A stretch of DNA of 64,000 bases from assembly GCF_963678635.1 (NCBI RefSeq), contig NC_087062.1, positions 87,955,845 to 88,019,844 on the forward strand, read 5' to 3'. A program made the translations under genes and the position numbers. Positions 47,764 through 58,500 of this stretch are shown here, piece after piece (positions within the stretch are counted from its first letter, which is position 1; each line of letters opens with the position of its first letter). The notes below the pieces were generated by a model. It had not been told where the DNA came from and ran no database searches. It saw only the letters and a program-made list of their open reading frames with translations. This DNA comes from Symsagittifera roscoffensis (Eukaryota > Xenacoelomorpha > Acoela > Convolutidae).

Positions 47764-50700
47764 TGAGATTACATCTAGAACAAGATAACTTGAGTGACGA
47801 AAGACAAGCATGTACAGCCATACTGAGCAACTTGGAAGGAACGGCATTAAAATGCGTGGTCGCAAAGAAGGAGGAAGAACGCGACACCGCGGACAAGATC
47901 TTCGAGATATTGCTGAATCGATTCGGGTCAGGCATGAAGGGCCACCAAGCGATGATGCGATTTGAAAAGAGAAGGCAGAGGGACGACGAGTCAATAGATC
48001 GGTTCCTAGATGACCTCGAGAGCTTGAGAAGGAGGAGTGACCCAGAGGAGTCGACAAATAGACGGAACTTTAGCATTGCCTCGAAGTTCATCGATGGGGT
48101 GAAAAGTGATGACTTAAGGACAATGTTAGCAACATACTACACATTGTCGAAGGACAGCGCACCCACCCCAGAAGAAATGAGACAGAAATCAAGAGAATAC
48201 ATGCTGATGAAACCTAAGAAGTACTCATATTCCGAAAACAGGAACACGCAAGGGGGAAGCCAACCCCAGAGGTCATCATGGTACAAACCTAGGGATGATA
48301 TGGACAAGCGCAGATCATGCGCGAACTGCGGGTCAGCGGATCATCATGTGGCTGACTGCACAACGTACAAACAAGGCATGAAGAGCCTAGGTTATGCACC
48401 GGATGAAGAGGATATGAGCCAGATGGAGGAACACGAGTACTATAATGGCTTAATCATCAAGATAGGCGCCAGATGCTTCTTCTGTAACCAGGAGGGGCAC
48501 TTCAGAATGGATTGTCCCTTGTTCTGGGAAGCGGTCAAGGACCAGAATCACCCCAAACATAAGTTGGCATTAGCGGCGGTGCAGAATCAGCGGAACAGGC
48601 AAAACGAGTTTGAATCTAGGAACTTGGGGGCACCAAACACCGAATTGCCGACGAAGACAGTGAAAGCTGTTACACATGTTAGCGGTGCGTTAGAATCCGC
48701 GGCCGGAAGCTCTCTAGAGATAAATTATGAGAAAGCGGCGACGGAAGCAATTGCCAAAGTAAAACAAGATCTGGCTGCGAAAGAAATAGAGCAACGACTA
48801 AAGTTGGAGATCGAAAGACAGAATTTTAACGAAGCATTAACCGGATCGAACTCAATACCAGAGGCTAGAACGGGCTCAATGAAGACCGGGAATTGTAACA
48901 CCGTGAAAATGGTGACAGGTAAACCTTTTGGAATATCGAAAATCGGAGCAAGAATAATGTCGATAATCACAGTGGGCGGACACGAGGTAACCAGAAACTT
49001 GAGCGAGCCGAGCGACCAGACGATAATGCACATTGACGTGTATGCAGACTACTTGAGTGGAATAAGTCCACAAACGACTTCTAGAGCGCTCAGGGCACTA
49101 CTCACGAGAGGGGGCAGCAAATCGGTACGTGTTGATAATAGGTACACTGAAGCTTATGGTCCACACGAGGTCATGCTAAATATAGATGGAATCAACATCT
49201 ATACCAAGACGATGATAACATGCGACGAAGACCTAATTGGACAAATCTACATAGGGAAAGAAGAATTGAAAGTAAGATCGATTGGACACTGTGCTATGCT
49301 CGAAGAAGATGCAATGCACATCGGGACGGAAGCAGACGTGACAGGGCACGTGCTAGACATAAATGGCAAAAAGACTCAGTTACGTGGGTTACTTGACACG
49401 GGAGCAGTCTTGAGCGTCATACCAATCGAAACATGGGAAAAGATGGGCTTTGACAAAGGTGACTTGATAGACTCGAGAATACGGCTGTCAGCTGCAAACA
49501 AAGGGGCCCTACGGGTGCTGGGAAGGACGCCGATAATAGCCCTCAATTTGGGGGAACGTAACCTGTGGATGAGCTTCATCGTGGTAGAAAACCTAGATGA
49601 ATCTGACCAATTCATTTTGGGCAGAGACTTCATCAGGAATTTCGACGTAACGATTGATCTAAATAATGCAATGTTCAGGATACGGAACCCGGATAGGAGG
49701 TACGCAATCAAACCGGTAAATTTAATAATGGCGAATGAAAACAAAGCACCGGTATTCTTGAGTAGGAGAGTAAGGTTAAAAGCTAATGAAGCGGCAATCG
49801 TAAGCTTGAGGATGAAAAATTATAATGAACTAAGTGACAACAAGCAAGTGTGTATAGTTCCGAATCCCAATAGTCAAAGCGCTGCTGTTTTAGGAAGATC
49901 ATTTTCGATAACGAAGAGCGGCCTCTGCGTCAGTGTCTTGTTGAATACCCTTGATATACCGATCACGATACAGAGAGGGAGGAAGCTGGGATATGCTTTA
50001 CCGGTTAAAACTCGATATGAAACAATTGAAAACTCAAAACAAAATGAAGTTGTTGATTGTCCTAATCACAGGGACAAAATTTGTATCTTGAGACGATTGC
50101 AGAGAATAAAAGATTCTTCAGGTCTTATCAAATCACTTAAGTCAGAAACGGAAGATGGGCTTTCGAGCTGTTCGAACTTTCCAGAGCGACCCACGCTAGA
50201 TGAAATGCAAACAGATAAACCGGTTCTGCCGGAGATTGAACATTTAAGGGGCAAACTGAAAGATGAACAGCTCGAAGCTATCAAGGACGTACTAGAGCGG
50301 AACGAGGAGGTTTTTTCAAGGCATAAGGCGGATATCGGGTGTTGTAATTTTGTTGAACATGAAATAGAACTTGAGGAAAACGCGGTACCACACAGGGAGG
50401 GGGCGAGGCGCATGACCCCACACAAATCGGACGCGTGTAGAAAAGAAATCGAAACGTTACTAGAGTATGACATGATAGAACCATCCAAGTCACCGTGGGC
50501 GTGTGGAGTAGTGATGGCCAAAAAGAAAGGCGACCAGTTAAGGTTTTGTTGTGACTTTCGATACCTGAACTCCGTCACGGTGAAGGATGCCTATCCCATA
50601 CCTAGAATTGATGAGAGCCTCTCGAAGTTAGGTGATGCGAAATTTTTTACGACTCTTGATTTAGGCTCAGCCTTTTGGCAGGTACCATTAAGGAAGCAAG

Positions 50701-53700
50701 ACAGGGACAAGACAGGGTTCGCCTGCGAGTTGGGTCTGTTTCAATGGAAACGGATGCCGTTTGGACTCTGCAATGCAACAGCCACGTTTCAGCGGCTGAT
50801 GGCACACGCGTTGATAGGCGTGACGAAGAAGTACGGCAACCTGGTAATGTGCTACGTGGACGACGTGGTAATAGCAACGCCGACACTAGAAGACCACATC
50901 GAGAGGCTTGACGAGGTGTTCGCGTGCATGAAAAGATCGGGGCTGAAGTGTAAACCATCAAAGTGCGAGATACTCAAGGACTCGATTAAATATTTGGGAA
51001 GGATGGTAGATAAGCACGGCATCAGACCTGATCCAGACGCCGTGGAAGCAGTCCTAACCTGGAAATCACCGAAGACGGAGCACCAGCTGATGAGCTTCCT
51101 GGGTTTCGCCAACTATTATAGAGAATTCATCAAGGGCTATGCGGACAAGGTATACCCGATGCAACAACTAATGAGACATAAGGGCAAGAAGTTCACGTGG
51201 AACAACGCGGCAGAAGAGTCATTCCAGAGAATAAAGAAAGAGCTATGTGAGGCACCAGTACTGGGTATGCCGACAGAGAAGGGGATGTACGTGCTAGACA
51301 CGGACGCGTCAGTAGTCGCTATTTCTGGGATTCTCCATCAAGAACAAGAATGGAATGGGAAGACAGTCTTGAGACCAATAGCATACGGGAGCAAGGTCCT
51401 AAGTGACACAGAAATGAAGTACGGAGCACCGAAAGCAGAGATGTTCGCGGTGGTCACCTTTGTCGAAAAATACAGAGCATACCTAGGCAGTGAGCCCTTC
51501 AAGCTGCGAGTCGACAACCGAGCACTAAGCTGGCTGAAAACGTACTCAATGGACCAGAGCTATATTGGGAGGTGGATAGTTCGCTTGGATGGATACAACA
51601 TGATAATTGAGCACAGAACACGAGATAAACATCAAAATGCTGACAGCTTGAGTAAGAAGACGGAGTTCTACGAGAGGCAAGAACAAAGAGAGGCGGACAG
51701 ACCTGAGATCAAAGACGGCTTCTCCTTTATGGACAAAGAAACGTACGACAGTCTTCCACTCACGAGATGGCTGGACAAATCAGGCAAACCGATTGAAGAT
51801 CATCCTGAATTGCCGAAAGAGCCTCTTGAGAAGACCATCTTGAAGAAAAGCAGAGGGATTCCGATAGGAATAATGCTCAAATCCAAGATCGTGAGGGAAA
51901 CACTCAAGGCGAAAGGTTATGATCTCATCCAGGTAGAGGAGGGAACGGTCCGAATAGATGAAAACTTAATGAGGTTGCTTGAGAAACTATCAGATGACAA
52001 GCCCGTGATCCAAGGGAAAGGTCAGGAGGCACCGGAACTAACCATACTTCGGAGAGAAGAAACAGTGAACAATACTGACGTCTCAAAAGGAAGCATCACT
52101 GATAGCAAGGAAGTTGTGCGATCACTAGTTGAAAAAATCCCTGACAAAATTCTGGAGCAGACAAAAGTCAGGGATAAGAAAGTAACATTCAGAGAAGAAG
52201 TTGAACACCTGGGACTAGATCAAGAGTCCGGGGAGTGGTCCAGATTCATGGAAGAAGACGAAACCGGAGAAGGGAAATTGTCCGGGGAGCGTGAAGAATG
52301 GGATGAAGACTCGGATGAGAGCAGCGAAGACCAAGACAGTCTATGCATGATACTGGCTGAAGAGAAGATAAGACAGCACGACAGGGAATTACAGACGGAT
52401 CCATCTTCAGGGACGTACAATCTGGAAATACAAGAGGTACGAGGTGGTGAAGAGCTCGAGAAAATAGCAGTTTCAAGAAAACCACTAAGGGAACTATCGT
52501 GCAACTCAAACGTCAGAACGAATCTGGTACCAGAAGACGACATGAAAATCGTGAAAAGGATGATATGTGTGAAGCTGAGCGATGACATCCACAACCCTGG
52601 TGAAATGAATGGACAGATCATGGCGCTAAAGGAGCACGTTAAGGCGAGATACAGGCTGTCTGACCTAATAAGGGCCCAGAGGAATGACAAAATGACAAGT
52701 AACCTCTCCAAATGGATCCATTCGGGAGTCAAGGAGAAGGGGAAACTTGAGGAAGACAGCTACAAGATCTTGAGCCAGTTCTACAAAGAAAAGAGAGATT
52801 TACTTTATCACACAGCTGAAGGGGTGGTAGCGTGCAAGAGAAGAGATGAGGAAAAAATATTACACAAACACAACCTCATCATACTACCACAATTGTACCA
52901 AACGGAGGTGCTTTTCAGATCACACGACCAGATGGGCCACCAGGGGATAGATAAAGTACAACAAAGGATACTTCACAGGTTTGATTGGCCGGGAATGAGA
53001 AAAGCTTGCGAGAGATGGGTGAATGCCTGCCTAGCATGCCTTCAAGTAAAAGACCCAAGGAAGATGAAGTTTCCCCTCAAGTCTGTCGAGAGTTCGGAAT
53101 TCAATGAAGTGGTGCAGATAGACCATCAGAAAATCTGCATGACGGAGTCGGGTTATAACCAAATACTAGTTATAATAGATCACTTCACCAAGTTGGCGGA
53201 AGCGGTTCCGTGCCAGACAGCCTCGGCAGAGGAGACATGTGATCACCTGATAACGCATTGGATATCGCGGTATGGTTGTCCAATGACTTTCCAGTCGGAC
53301 AACGGCAAGGCTTTTGTGGGGGACTTGACAAAAGAATTGATGAAGAGATCACACATTGCTCAAGCGCACTCGACGACCTATCATCCACAGACCAATGGGT
53401 TGGTAGAGAGACAGAACAGGACACTGGTCAACATGCTCAGGGTGTACTGCTCGAGATACATGACGGACTGGGACAAATACCTGCCACAGGTAGTAGGAGC
53501 CTATAATAGTACTCAGCACTCAACGACGGGTATCAGTCCTTTCATGATGTTGACAGGCAGGGAAAGGGCAATGCCTATAACATTCTTCTACCCGGAGTAC
53601 GAGGGGAAGAGGACGTCACCTCAAGCATACGTGAAGGAAGCGATCAAAAGACAACAAGAGCTAAACGAGCTATGTCGGAGAAACACGGCGCAAGCGCAAA

Positions 53701-53783
53701 TGAGGCAACGCAAGAAATATGACGAAAAGATACTAAGAGCAAAGCCATACGAAGTGGGCCAATACGTGTGGGCCAATACGTAA
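47754..53783 (+). CDS. pol: ORF2: capsid-NC-protease-RT-RNase H-integrase polyprotein (Ty3/gypsy)
   Basis: 2009 codons without interruption; the frame is open back to 47661 and lacks a good start, fitting translation by -1 frameshift. In order (numbering from 47754): capsid-like helices 1-150; CCHC knuckles at 189 (CANC-H-C) and 241 (CFFC-H-C); aspartic protease LLDTGA with Asp548; reverse transcriptase with Asp969 (LDLGSAFW) and YVDD at 1034-1037; RNase H (DTDAS). Then comes an acidic insertion of about 250 residues and an integrase with H-x4-H, CLAC, Asp1790, Asp1849 and Glu1885 (D-D-35-E). All catalytic residues are present. No chromodomain follows; the frame ends at TAA within a 14-base tandem duplication. 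Typical Ty3/gypsy Pol proteins are 1000-1400 residues, so this one is long. Confidence 0.92.
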   Translation: MEVMRLHLEQDNLSDERQACTAILSNLEGTALKCVVAKKEEERDTADKIFEILLNRFGSGMKGHQAMMRFEKRRQRDDESIDRFLDDLESLRRRSDPEESTNRRNFSIASKFIDGVKSDDLRTMLATYYTLSKDSAPTPEEMRQKSREYMLMKPKKYSYSENRNTQGGSQPQRSSWYKPRDDMDKRRSCANCGSADHHVADCTTYKQGMKSLGYAPDEEDMSQMEEHEYYNGLIIKIGARCFFCNQEGHFRMDCPLFWEAVKDQNHPKHKLALAAVQNQRNRQNEFESRNLGAPNTELPTKTVKAVTHVSGALESAAGSSLEINYEKAATEAIAKVKQDLAAKEIEQRLKLEIERQNFNEALTGSNSIPEARTGSMKTGNCNTVKMVTGKPFGISKIGARIMSIITVGGHEVTRNLSEPSDQTIMHIDVYADYLSGISPQTTSRALRALLTRGGSKSVRVDNRYTEAYGPHEVMLNIDGINIYTKTMITCDEDLIGQIYIGKEELKVRSIGHCAMLEEDAMHIGTEADVTGHVLDINGKKTQLRGLLDTGAVLSVIPIETWEKMGFDKGDLIDSRIRLSAANKGALRVLGRTPIIALNLGERNLWMSFIVVENLDESDQFILGRDFIRNFDVTIDLNNAMFRIRNPDRRYAIKPVNLIMANENKAPVFLSRRVRLKANEAAIVSLRMKNYNELSDNKQVCIVPNPNSQSAAVLGRSFSITKSGLCVSVLLNTLDIPITIQRGRKLGYALPVKTRYETIENSKQNEVVDCPNHRDKICILRRLQRIKDSSGLIKSLKSETEDGLSSCSNFPERPTLDEMQTDKPVLPEIEHLRGKLKDEQLEAIKDVLERNEEVFSRHKADIGCCNFVEHEIELEENAVPHREGARRMTPHKSDACRKEIETLLEYDMIEPSKSPWACGVVMAKKKGDQLRFCCDFRYLNSVTVKDAYPIPRIDESLSKLGDAKFFTTLDLGSAFWQVPLRKQDRDKTGFACELGLFQWKRMPFGLCNATATFQRLMAHALIGVTKKYGNLVMCYVDDVVIATPTLEDHIERLDEVFACMKRSGLKCKPSKCEILKDSIKYLGRMVDKHGIRPDPDAVEAVLTWKSPKTEHQLMSFLGFANYYREFIKGYADKVYPMQQLMRHKGKKFTWNNAAEESFQRIKKELCEAPVLGMPTEKGMYVLDTDASVVAISGILHQEQEWNGKTVLRPIAYGSKVLSDTEMKYGAPKAEMFAVVTFVEKYRAYLGSEPFKLRVDNRALSWLKTYSMDQSYIGRWIVRLDGYNMIIEHRTRDKHQNADSLSKKTEFYERQEQREADRPEIKDGFSFMDKETYDSLPLTRWLDKSGKPIEDHPELPKEPLEKTILKKSRGIPIGIMLKSKIVRETLKAKGYDLIQVEEGTVRIDENLMRLLEKLSDDKPVIQGKGQEAPELTILRREETVNNTDVSKGSITDSKEVVRSLVEKIPDKILEQTKVRDKKVTFREEVEHLGLDQESGEWSRFMEEDETGEGKLSGEREEWDEDSDESSEDQDSLCMILAEEKIRQHDRELQTDPSSGTYNLEIQEVRGGEELEKIAVSRKPLRELSCNSNVRTNLVPEDDMKIVKRMICVKLSDDIHNPGEMNGQIMALKEHVKARYRLSDLIRAQRNDKMTSNLSKWIHSGVKEKGKLEEDSYKILSQFYKEKRDLLYHTAEGVVACKRRDEEKILHKHNLIILPQLYQTEVLFRSHDQMGHQGIDKVQQRILHRFDWPGMRKACERWVNACLACLQVKDPRKMKFPLKSVESSEFNEVVQIDHQKICMTESGYNQILVIIDHFTKLAEAVPCQTASAEETCDHLITHWISRYGCPMTFQSDNGKAFVGDLTKELMKRSHIAQAHSTTYHPQTNGLVERQNRTLVNMLRVYCSRYMTDWDKYLPQVVGAYNSTQHSTTGISPFMMLTGRERAMPITFFYPEYEGKRTSPQAYVKEAIKRQQELNELCRRNTAQAQMRQRKKYDEKILRAKPYEVGQYVWANT
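53754..53781 (+). repeat. 14-bp tandem duplication at the ORF2/ORF3 boundary
   Basis: gtgggccaatacgt occurs twice back to back (53754-53767 and 53768-53781), and the ORF2 stop starts at the last base of the second copy. The unit length is not a multiple of three, so copy number sets which frame follows the integrase. Confidence 0.9.
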
Positions 53784-53790
53784 TGAGAAC

Positions 53791-54981
53791 TTGAGTTTGG
53801 ACGACAACGAAAAGATAGAAGTGGAGTCGGATGCAGGTTCATTTGTAGAAGAAGACTGGAACGACCCAGAGCAAAACGAGGTACCGAAGTGGATGGAGCC
53901 GGATCGACCAACACCACCGGAAACCAGGACTGGCAATCGTAAACGCACAGGCATGAGGTACAATAGGTACGGGGATGACTTCTTGATCGATAAGATACAG
54001 CCAGACAAGTTGGGCGATGAACTACTAAGCGCAGGCGAACTGGAAGCCGGAGAGGAATGGCAGGTCATTGACGATGGTGGACATTATCCGCAGGATGATT
54101 GCTCGACGCCAGAATTGGAGACGGATCTCGAACAGAGTGAGATAGAAAGGAGGGAGAACACGATCTTGAGGATTCTAGAGTGGATGCGTGATGTCAAGGA
54201 CGAGAGCCGCGAAGGACAAAGCATTCAGCAAATCGATGTATCAGCAGCAAATTACATGAAGACAGAGGACCCTCTTTTCGGATGGACAGCAACAGACAGG
54301 CCACTGGACATCCCTAAGGACAATTCAGACCCGACTACATCGACGGGGACGTCGATAAATATTTTTGTCCGGGGAGTGGGGGTAGGACTTACCCACACCG
54401 AAAATTTGATGATAAAGAAGCTCAAGGAAGTGAGGGAAACAAGCGGATTGGAACTGGAGGAAGAAGAACCAGAGCCTACCATAGGAAGGAATTTCAAAAC
54501 GAAATTCGAAATACCCAATGAATACTCAGAGAACATCATGATAACGGATAGCGACTTCATCCTGTCAAACAGGACCAGCGCGATCTGCATCACGGCGGAC
54601 ATGAGTTTCAAATCAAGATTGGAGGCTGACTTCAGAAGAGAGTACCAGAACGTAGAGTTTCTGTTCAGACAGAGGCCAGGACTGGGAGGCATAGCAGCGC
54701 TTCCACCGTCAGTGGCACAAGTCCCGGGCAAATACCTCTGCTTCCTAGTAACGAGAGTCAACGACAGAAACACAATTGATCCCGAACACGTGATATTGGC
54801 ACTGACAAGACTACGTGACTTCATGATTGAAAGAGGAATAGTGGAGGACTCGATGCCGGTGTACGACCCAAACAGGGGCAAACTGAGCTCGAGGGAATTG
54901 TATGCTATCCTACATGTGGTCTTTGCAGAAACCGAGATAATGGTGCATCTTCACAAGAAGTACTACTTGAGCATCGCCTGA
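53791..54981 (+). CDS. ORF3: acidic protein with macrodomain-like C-terminus
   Basis: The frame is open from about 53737 to TGA at 54981 and lies +1 relative to ORF2. The first ATG is at 53893 (362 residues from there), so the start is uncertain. The N-terminal half is acidic and low in complexity. From about 54.53 kb to the end the pattern follows the OARD1/ALC1 type of macrodomain: SAICITAD (family SLAHCISED), FRREY, GLGGIAALP (family GEVAVL), GKYLCFLVTR (family GRYIYYLIT), LALTRLRDFM, then LYAILHVVFAETEIMVHL (family IEEVFEATDIKITVY). The glycine-rich ligand loops (GAGIA, PRIGCGLD) are replaced by FKSRLEA and PVYDPNRGK, so catalysis or ADP-ribose binding is doubtful. Its place is where other Ty3/gypsy elements have a chromodomain or env. 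Confidence 0.7.
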   Translation: MSLDDNEKIEVESDAGSFVEEDWNDPEQNEVPKWMEPDRPTPPETRTGNRKRTGMRYNRYGDDFLIDKIQPDKLGDELLSAGELEAGEEWQVIDDGGHYPQDDCSTPELETDLEQSEIERRENTILRILEWMRDVKDESREGQSIQQIDVSAANYMKTEDPLFGWTATDRPLDIPKDNSDPTTSTGTSINIFVRGVGVGLTHTENLMIKKLKEVRETSGLELEEEEPEPTIGRNFKTKFEIPNEYSENIMITDSDFILSNRTSAICITADMSFKSRLEADFRREYQNVEFLFRQRPGLGGIAALPPSVAQVPGKYLCFLVTRVNDRNTIDPEHVILALTRLRDFMIERGIVEDSMPVYDPNRGKLSSRELYAILHVVFAETEIMVHLHKKYYLSIA

Positions 54982-55504
54982 GTCGGGTACATGGAGGTAT
55001 CGAGTCGGGTGTGAGGGAGGAGTCTTGAGTTAGGTACTGGGGTGCGGCGCAGGTAAAGGGATCTTAAGATGTGATTGGCATGACAATTGAATTTTAAAAG
55101 AAAGAATTGATGGTGCTAAAACATAAAATGAATCTGCATGTTCTTAAGGGAAATCCAATCGAATTGTTTTAAGTGATATGTGCATGATAGGATTTTAATC
55201 ATATGGGTAAAAGGGGGGTCTCTAGGTCAGGAACGTGACATACTAAGTTTTAATGAGCTCTATGTTTTCAGATCAAGTTTGAAAAACAAAGTTGAATATC
55301 CAACTACACTCAAGCGAGAAACAGAAGAAGAGAATCGTGATTGGACACGCGATAATTCGGATCTACAGCAAGTGCTTGCAAGAGAAAATTCCTAGAGAAT
55401 TCTTGAATTAGGTAATTCTTGAGTTGGTAAGGTAATTCTTGAGTTGGTAAGGTAATTCTTGAGCTGGTTGACATCTATCTACACACATCCCGAAGTTATA
55501 AAGA
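54982..55504 (+). other. Spacer between ORF3 and ORF4
   Basis: About 520 non-coding bases. It includes the 20-bp triplicate (55411-55470) and several cttgag/cttgaa phrases. It may contain a splice acceptor, internal promoter or ribosome entry element for ORF4; none can be shown. Confidence 0.5.
55411..55470 (+). repeat. 20-bp direct repeat, three copies
   Basis: ggtaattcttgagttggtaa begins at 55411, 55431 and 55451; the last copy reads gagctggttg at its end. It lies 35 bases before the ORF4 ATG. Each unit carries cttgag. Confidence 0.9.
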
Positions 55505-58500
55505 ATGGCAGACCGATTCTGGAACTCTATGCCCACGGCTCTGCAGAGGCCCACTCTTGACGAGCTGTACAGACGCTTGAGGGACCTGGACCACACCCAG
55601 ATCGACGAGAGAATGGCGGTGATGCTGAATGCGATCCTCCAGTTGGAGGACCAGGGCGAGTGCAGGGAGTCTGCGACGGAGGCTGTCTTGATAGTCGGCT
55701 ACACCACCGAGGGCATATCAAATCGAGCACAGACCAGATGGTTGTCTTGGAATGCGGATGGAGGAGTAAGGGGCTTTGACTTGGCAAGAAATCCTGGCCT
55801 GAGTAACAACACCGAACACGGCGCAGGAGAGTTCCCGCTACCGACGAGGCCAACAGCGAGATCCACGGGCCAGAGCTCGAGTAAGGTGCCGTCGATGTCG
55901 CGAGCGCAACAGACGACCGAGGCATATCCGGAGCTGGGAGTCCTAAGGAAAGAGCTTGAGAAGGCGCTGAAGGAAAGGAATAAAGCGAACCTCGATCGGG
56001 ATCAGGCGAAGTTGGATAGGGAGAGGCTTCAGCTGGAGAGAGACCAGGCAGTCGACGAGCGAGATCAGACGTTGAAGTTACTTGAGATGCTAAGGGCGGA
56101 ACATCAGCAGGAGCTAAAGGTGCGGGAGAACGCCGCGAATCGCGATCAACTAAAGTCGGAGTTGGAAAGGATAGAACAACGACAACGCGAGCTTGACGCA
56201 CAAAAGGGAGCCAGGTCAAACGAACGGGTGGTGACAAGCTCGAGGCCAGAGTCACGCATGGAGGTGGATGAAGCTCCCAGGGCTAGAGGACGGTTCAACC
56301 TTGACCGCGAGGCCAGGGAACACATGAGTGAAGGGTTGGAGGTCTGGATACCGAATGACGTGACGCCTTCCTTGCGCAATCTAGAGACCCAACCTGTACG
56401 TCCTCTGATGGATGTGGTGTTACCAGGATATACACCAACCTCGACCTCGAGCGGCAGTCAGGTGAGTGGCGCCTCATCGCGCCTGAAGGAGCTGGGTGAG
56501 AAGTTGCAGCAGCAGAGCCGTGAAAGATCGACAAGGCCAGAGCTTCCCCCGACTTGGAGGGAACAGCCGGTCAGAAACGTCGTGATCACGAGCTACAAGA
56601 AGAACACAGAGGGGAACTACCACAAGCATAGTCGGCTGGACTGGAGTGCGGAACAGCAAGCCAGGAGGGACTGCTTCCACGACGCAGCCTGGGTGCAGTA
56701 TCTAGCGCCACCTCGTGTGCCAGAGGGTGCGGTTCACCTGATTATAGGGGACAGCCTGGTGCGGGTGTTGACCCAGATCCGGTCACATTGGCAGACTGGA
56801 GTCTTGAGTTTCGCTGGAGCTGCTACGCCACAGATGTTGGCAACCCTGGACATGCTAGGAATGAACAAAGTTTACACAGTCACCCTGATGGTTGGGACCA
56901 ACGACGTGTCAAGAGGAGAAGCAAGGAAAGTGACGAGGCTGTGCGACAAGATGAGTTGCCTTCTTGAGGAGCTGAGGATCCAAATGGATCCCATCCTGCT
57001 GACGATATGCACGGTCCCCTATAACAAGATGTTTGATCAACACTCCCTAGAAATGAACCAGAGGGTGCGGAGCCTGAACAAGGCGATCCGAGACATACAC
57101 CGAAACAGTGTGCTTCCTCTCAGGCTGTTGGACGTTGCAGAACGCATGGAGAACAAGGGATTCCCTGAAGACACCTCGAAAGATGGAATCCATTTCGATA
57201 GGCCAAGGGGAGCGGAGTGGCTGAACGACGTCTTCCAGGAACATATAAACACGCTAGAGGCGGACCTGCTGGAGACAGCCCAATTCACGTTAGGACCACC
57301 TCCCAACCCACCATTCCTTGCCTCGAGGGCCTTGGCTGGTCGCTTAGGAGCGAGAGTTGATACTAGAGACAGTTCAAGGAGCAATCAGACCCGGTTGCAG
57401 AGTGCCACGCCAATGGAGTCGGAGGAGGCAGAGTCATCAACGCCTCCGGGCTCGGCGATGTCCTCCGTGGTGGTGGCAGATGGCAGGAGAGAAAAGAAGT
57501 CTAGGGAGACTACCCGCTTGAGATATCCTGAGAAGGTGAGGGAACTGGATCTAGAGACCTTGGAATGCAGACGAGAGTTGGCGGAAACCCTGGGGATCGA
57601 ACGAGTGTCGCATGAGGACTTGAATAGACATCATTGCGTAGACTGGTTGAAAGCACACGAGGCGCATTTCTCGAGAACGAAGTTAATGGAGACTACAGAC
57701 CTGACTGGAATTCCCACAAAAACGATCATGGGACCCATTAACTACAGGCCTCTTAAGCAGCTAGGGAGTCCTGGACTTATAGTAGAACCTCCCAAGCACC
57801 GAACTGGCATCGCCAGGATCAGGTTGGCAACCCCGGCGCAATTGAAGGTAGTAGACAAGCTACTCAACCCGGGGGGAATGGAGTTGCCTGACGCTGCTTA
57901 CGAAGGTCCAAAGTTGGCAGAGGATCCCAGGTACGGGAAGCCCTGTGGCGGCACCCAATTGGCCAAGACTCTGGCAGTTTATGATAGAGCAGATCCAGCT
58001 GCTGCAAGAGTGATCATTGTGGCGGGATCAGACTTCGAAGGAACGTCTCCCAAGTTGTTCTGGCCGGAGACTCTGGTATACTCTTTGCCAGGAGCCGAAT
58101 TGAACCAGATGTTGACCCTAGTGGTGGCAATAAAGTCGGAGATGCCCTGTGAACCTGAGCTGCTATTGTTTGCAGGAATGAATGACCACCTGCACGCGAT
58201 GGGACTTCTTGAGCAACTGAAGGGCAAGGAGATTCCGACATCGAAGAAGATATGGGAGGCTATTCAGGCGTTATTTGCGGCGATGAATGAGGTACAAGAG
58301 AACGTAGCCTCGAGATTTGGGTCCAAGACAAAGGTGGTGTTTACCACATCCCCAGGATACGCCAGCATGCCACCCGCCCTACAATTCGTGTATGCGGTCT
58401 TAATCTTGATAGCGGAAGGGAGTGAATGGCGGATTCTGATGGCAGCCCCCAATCGAGAGCTGGAGCCAGTAAACTTGAGACTTTACAGATCAGAATTACC

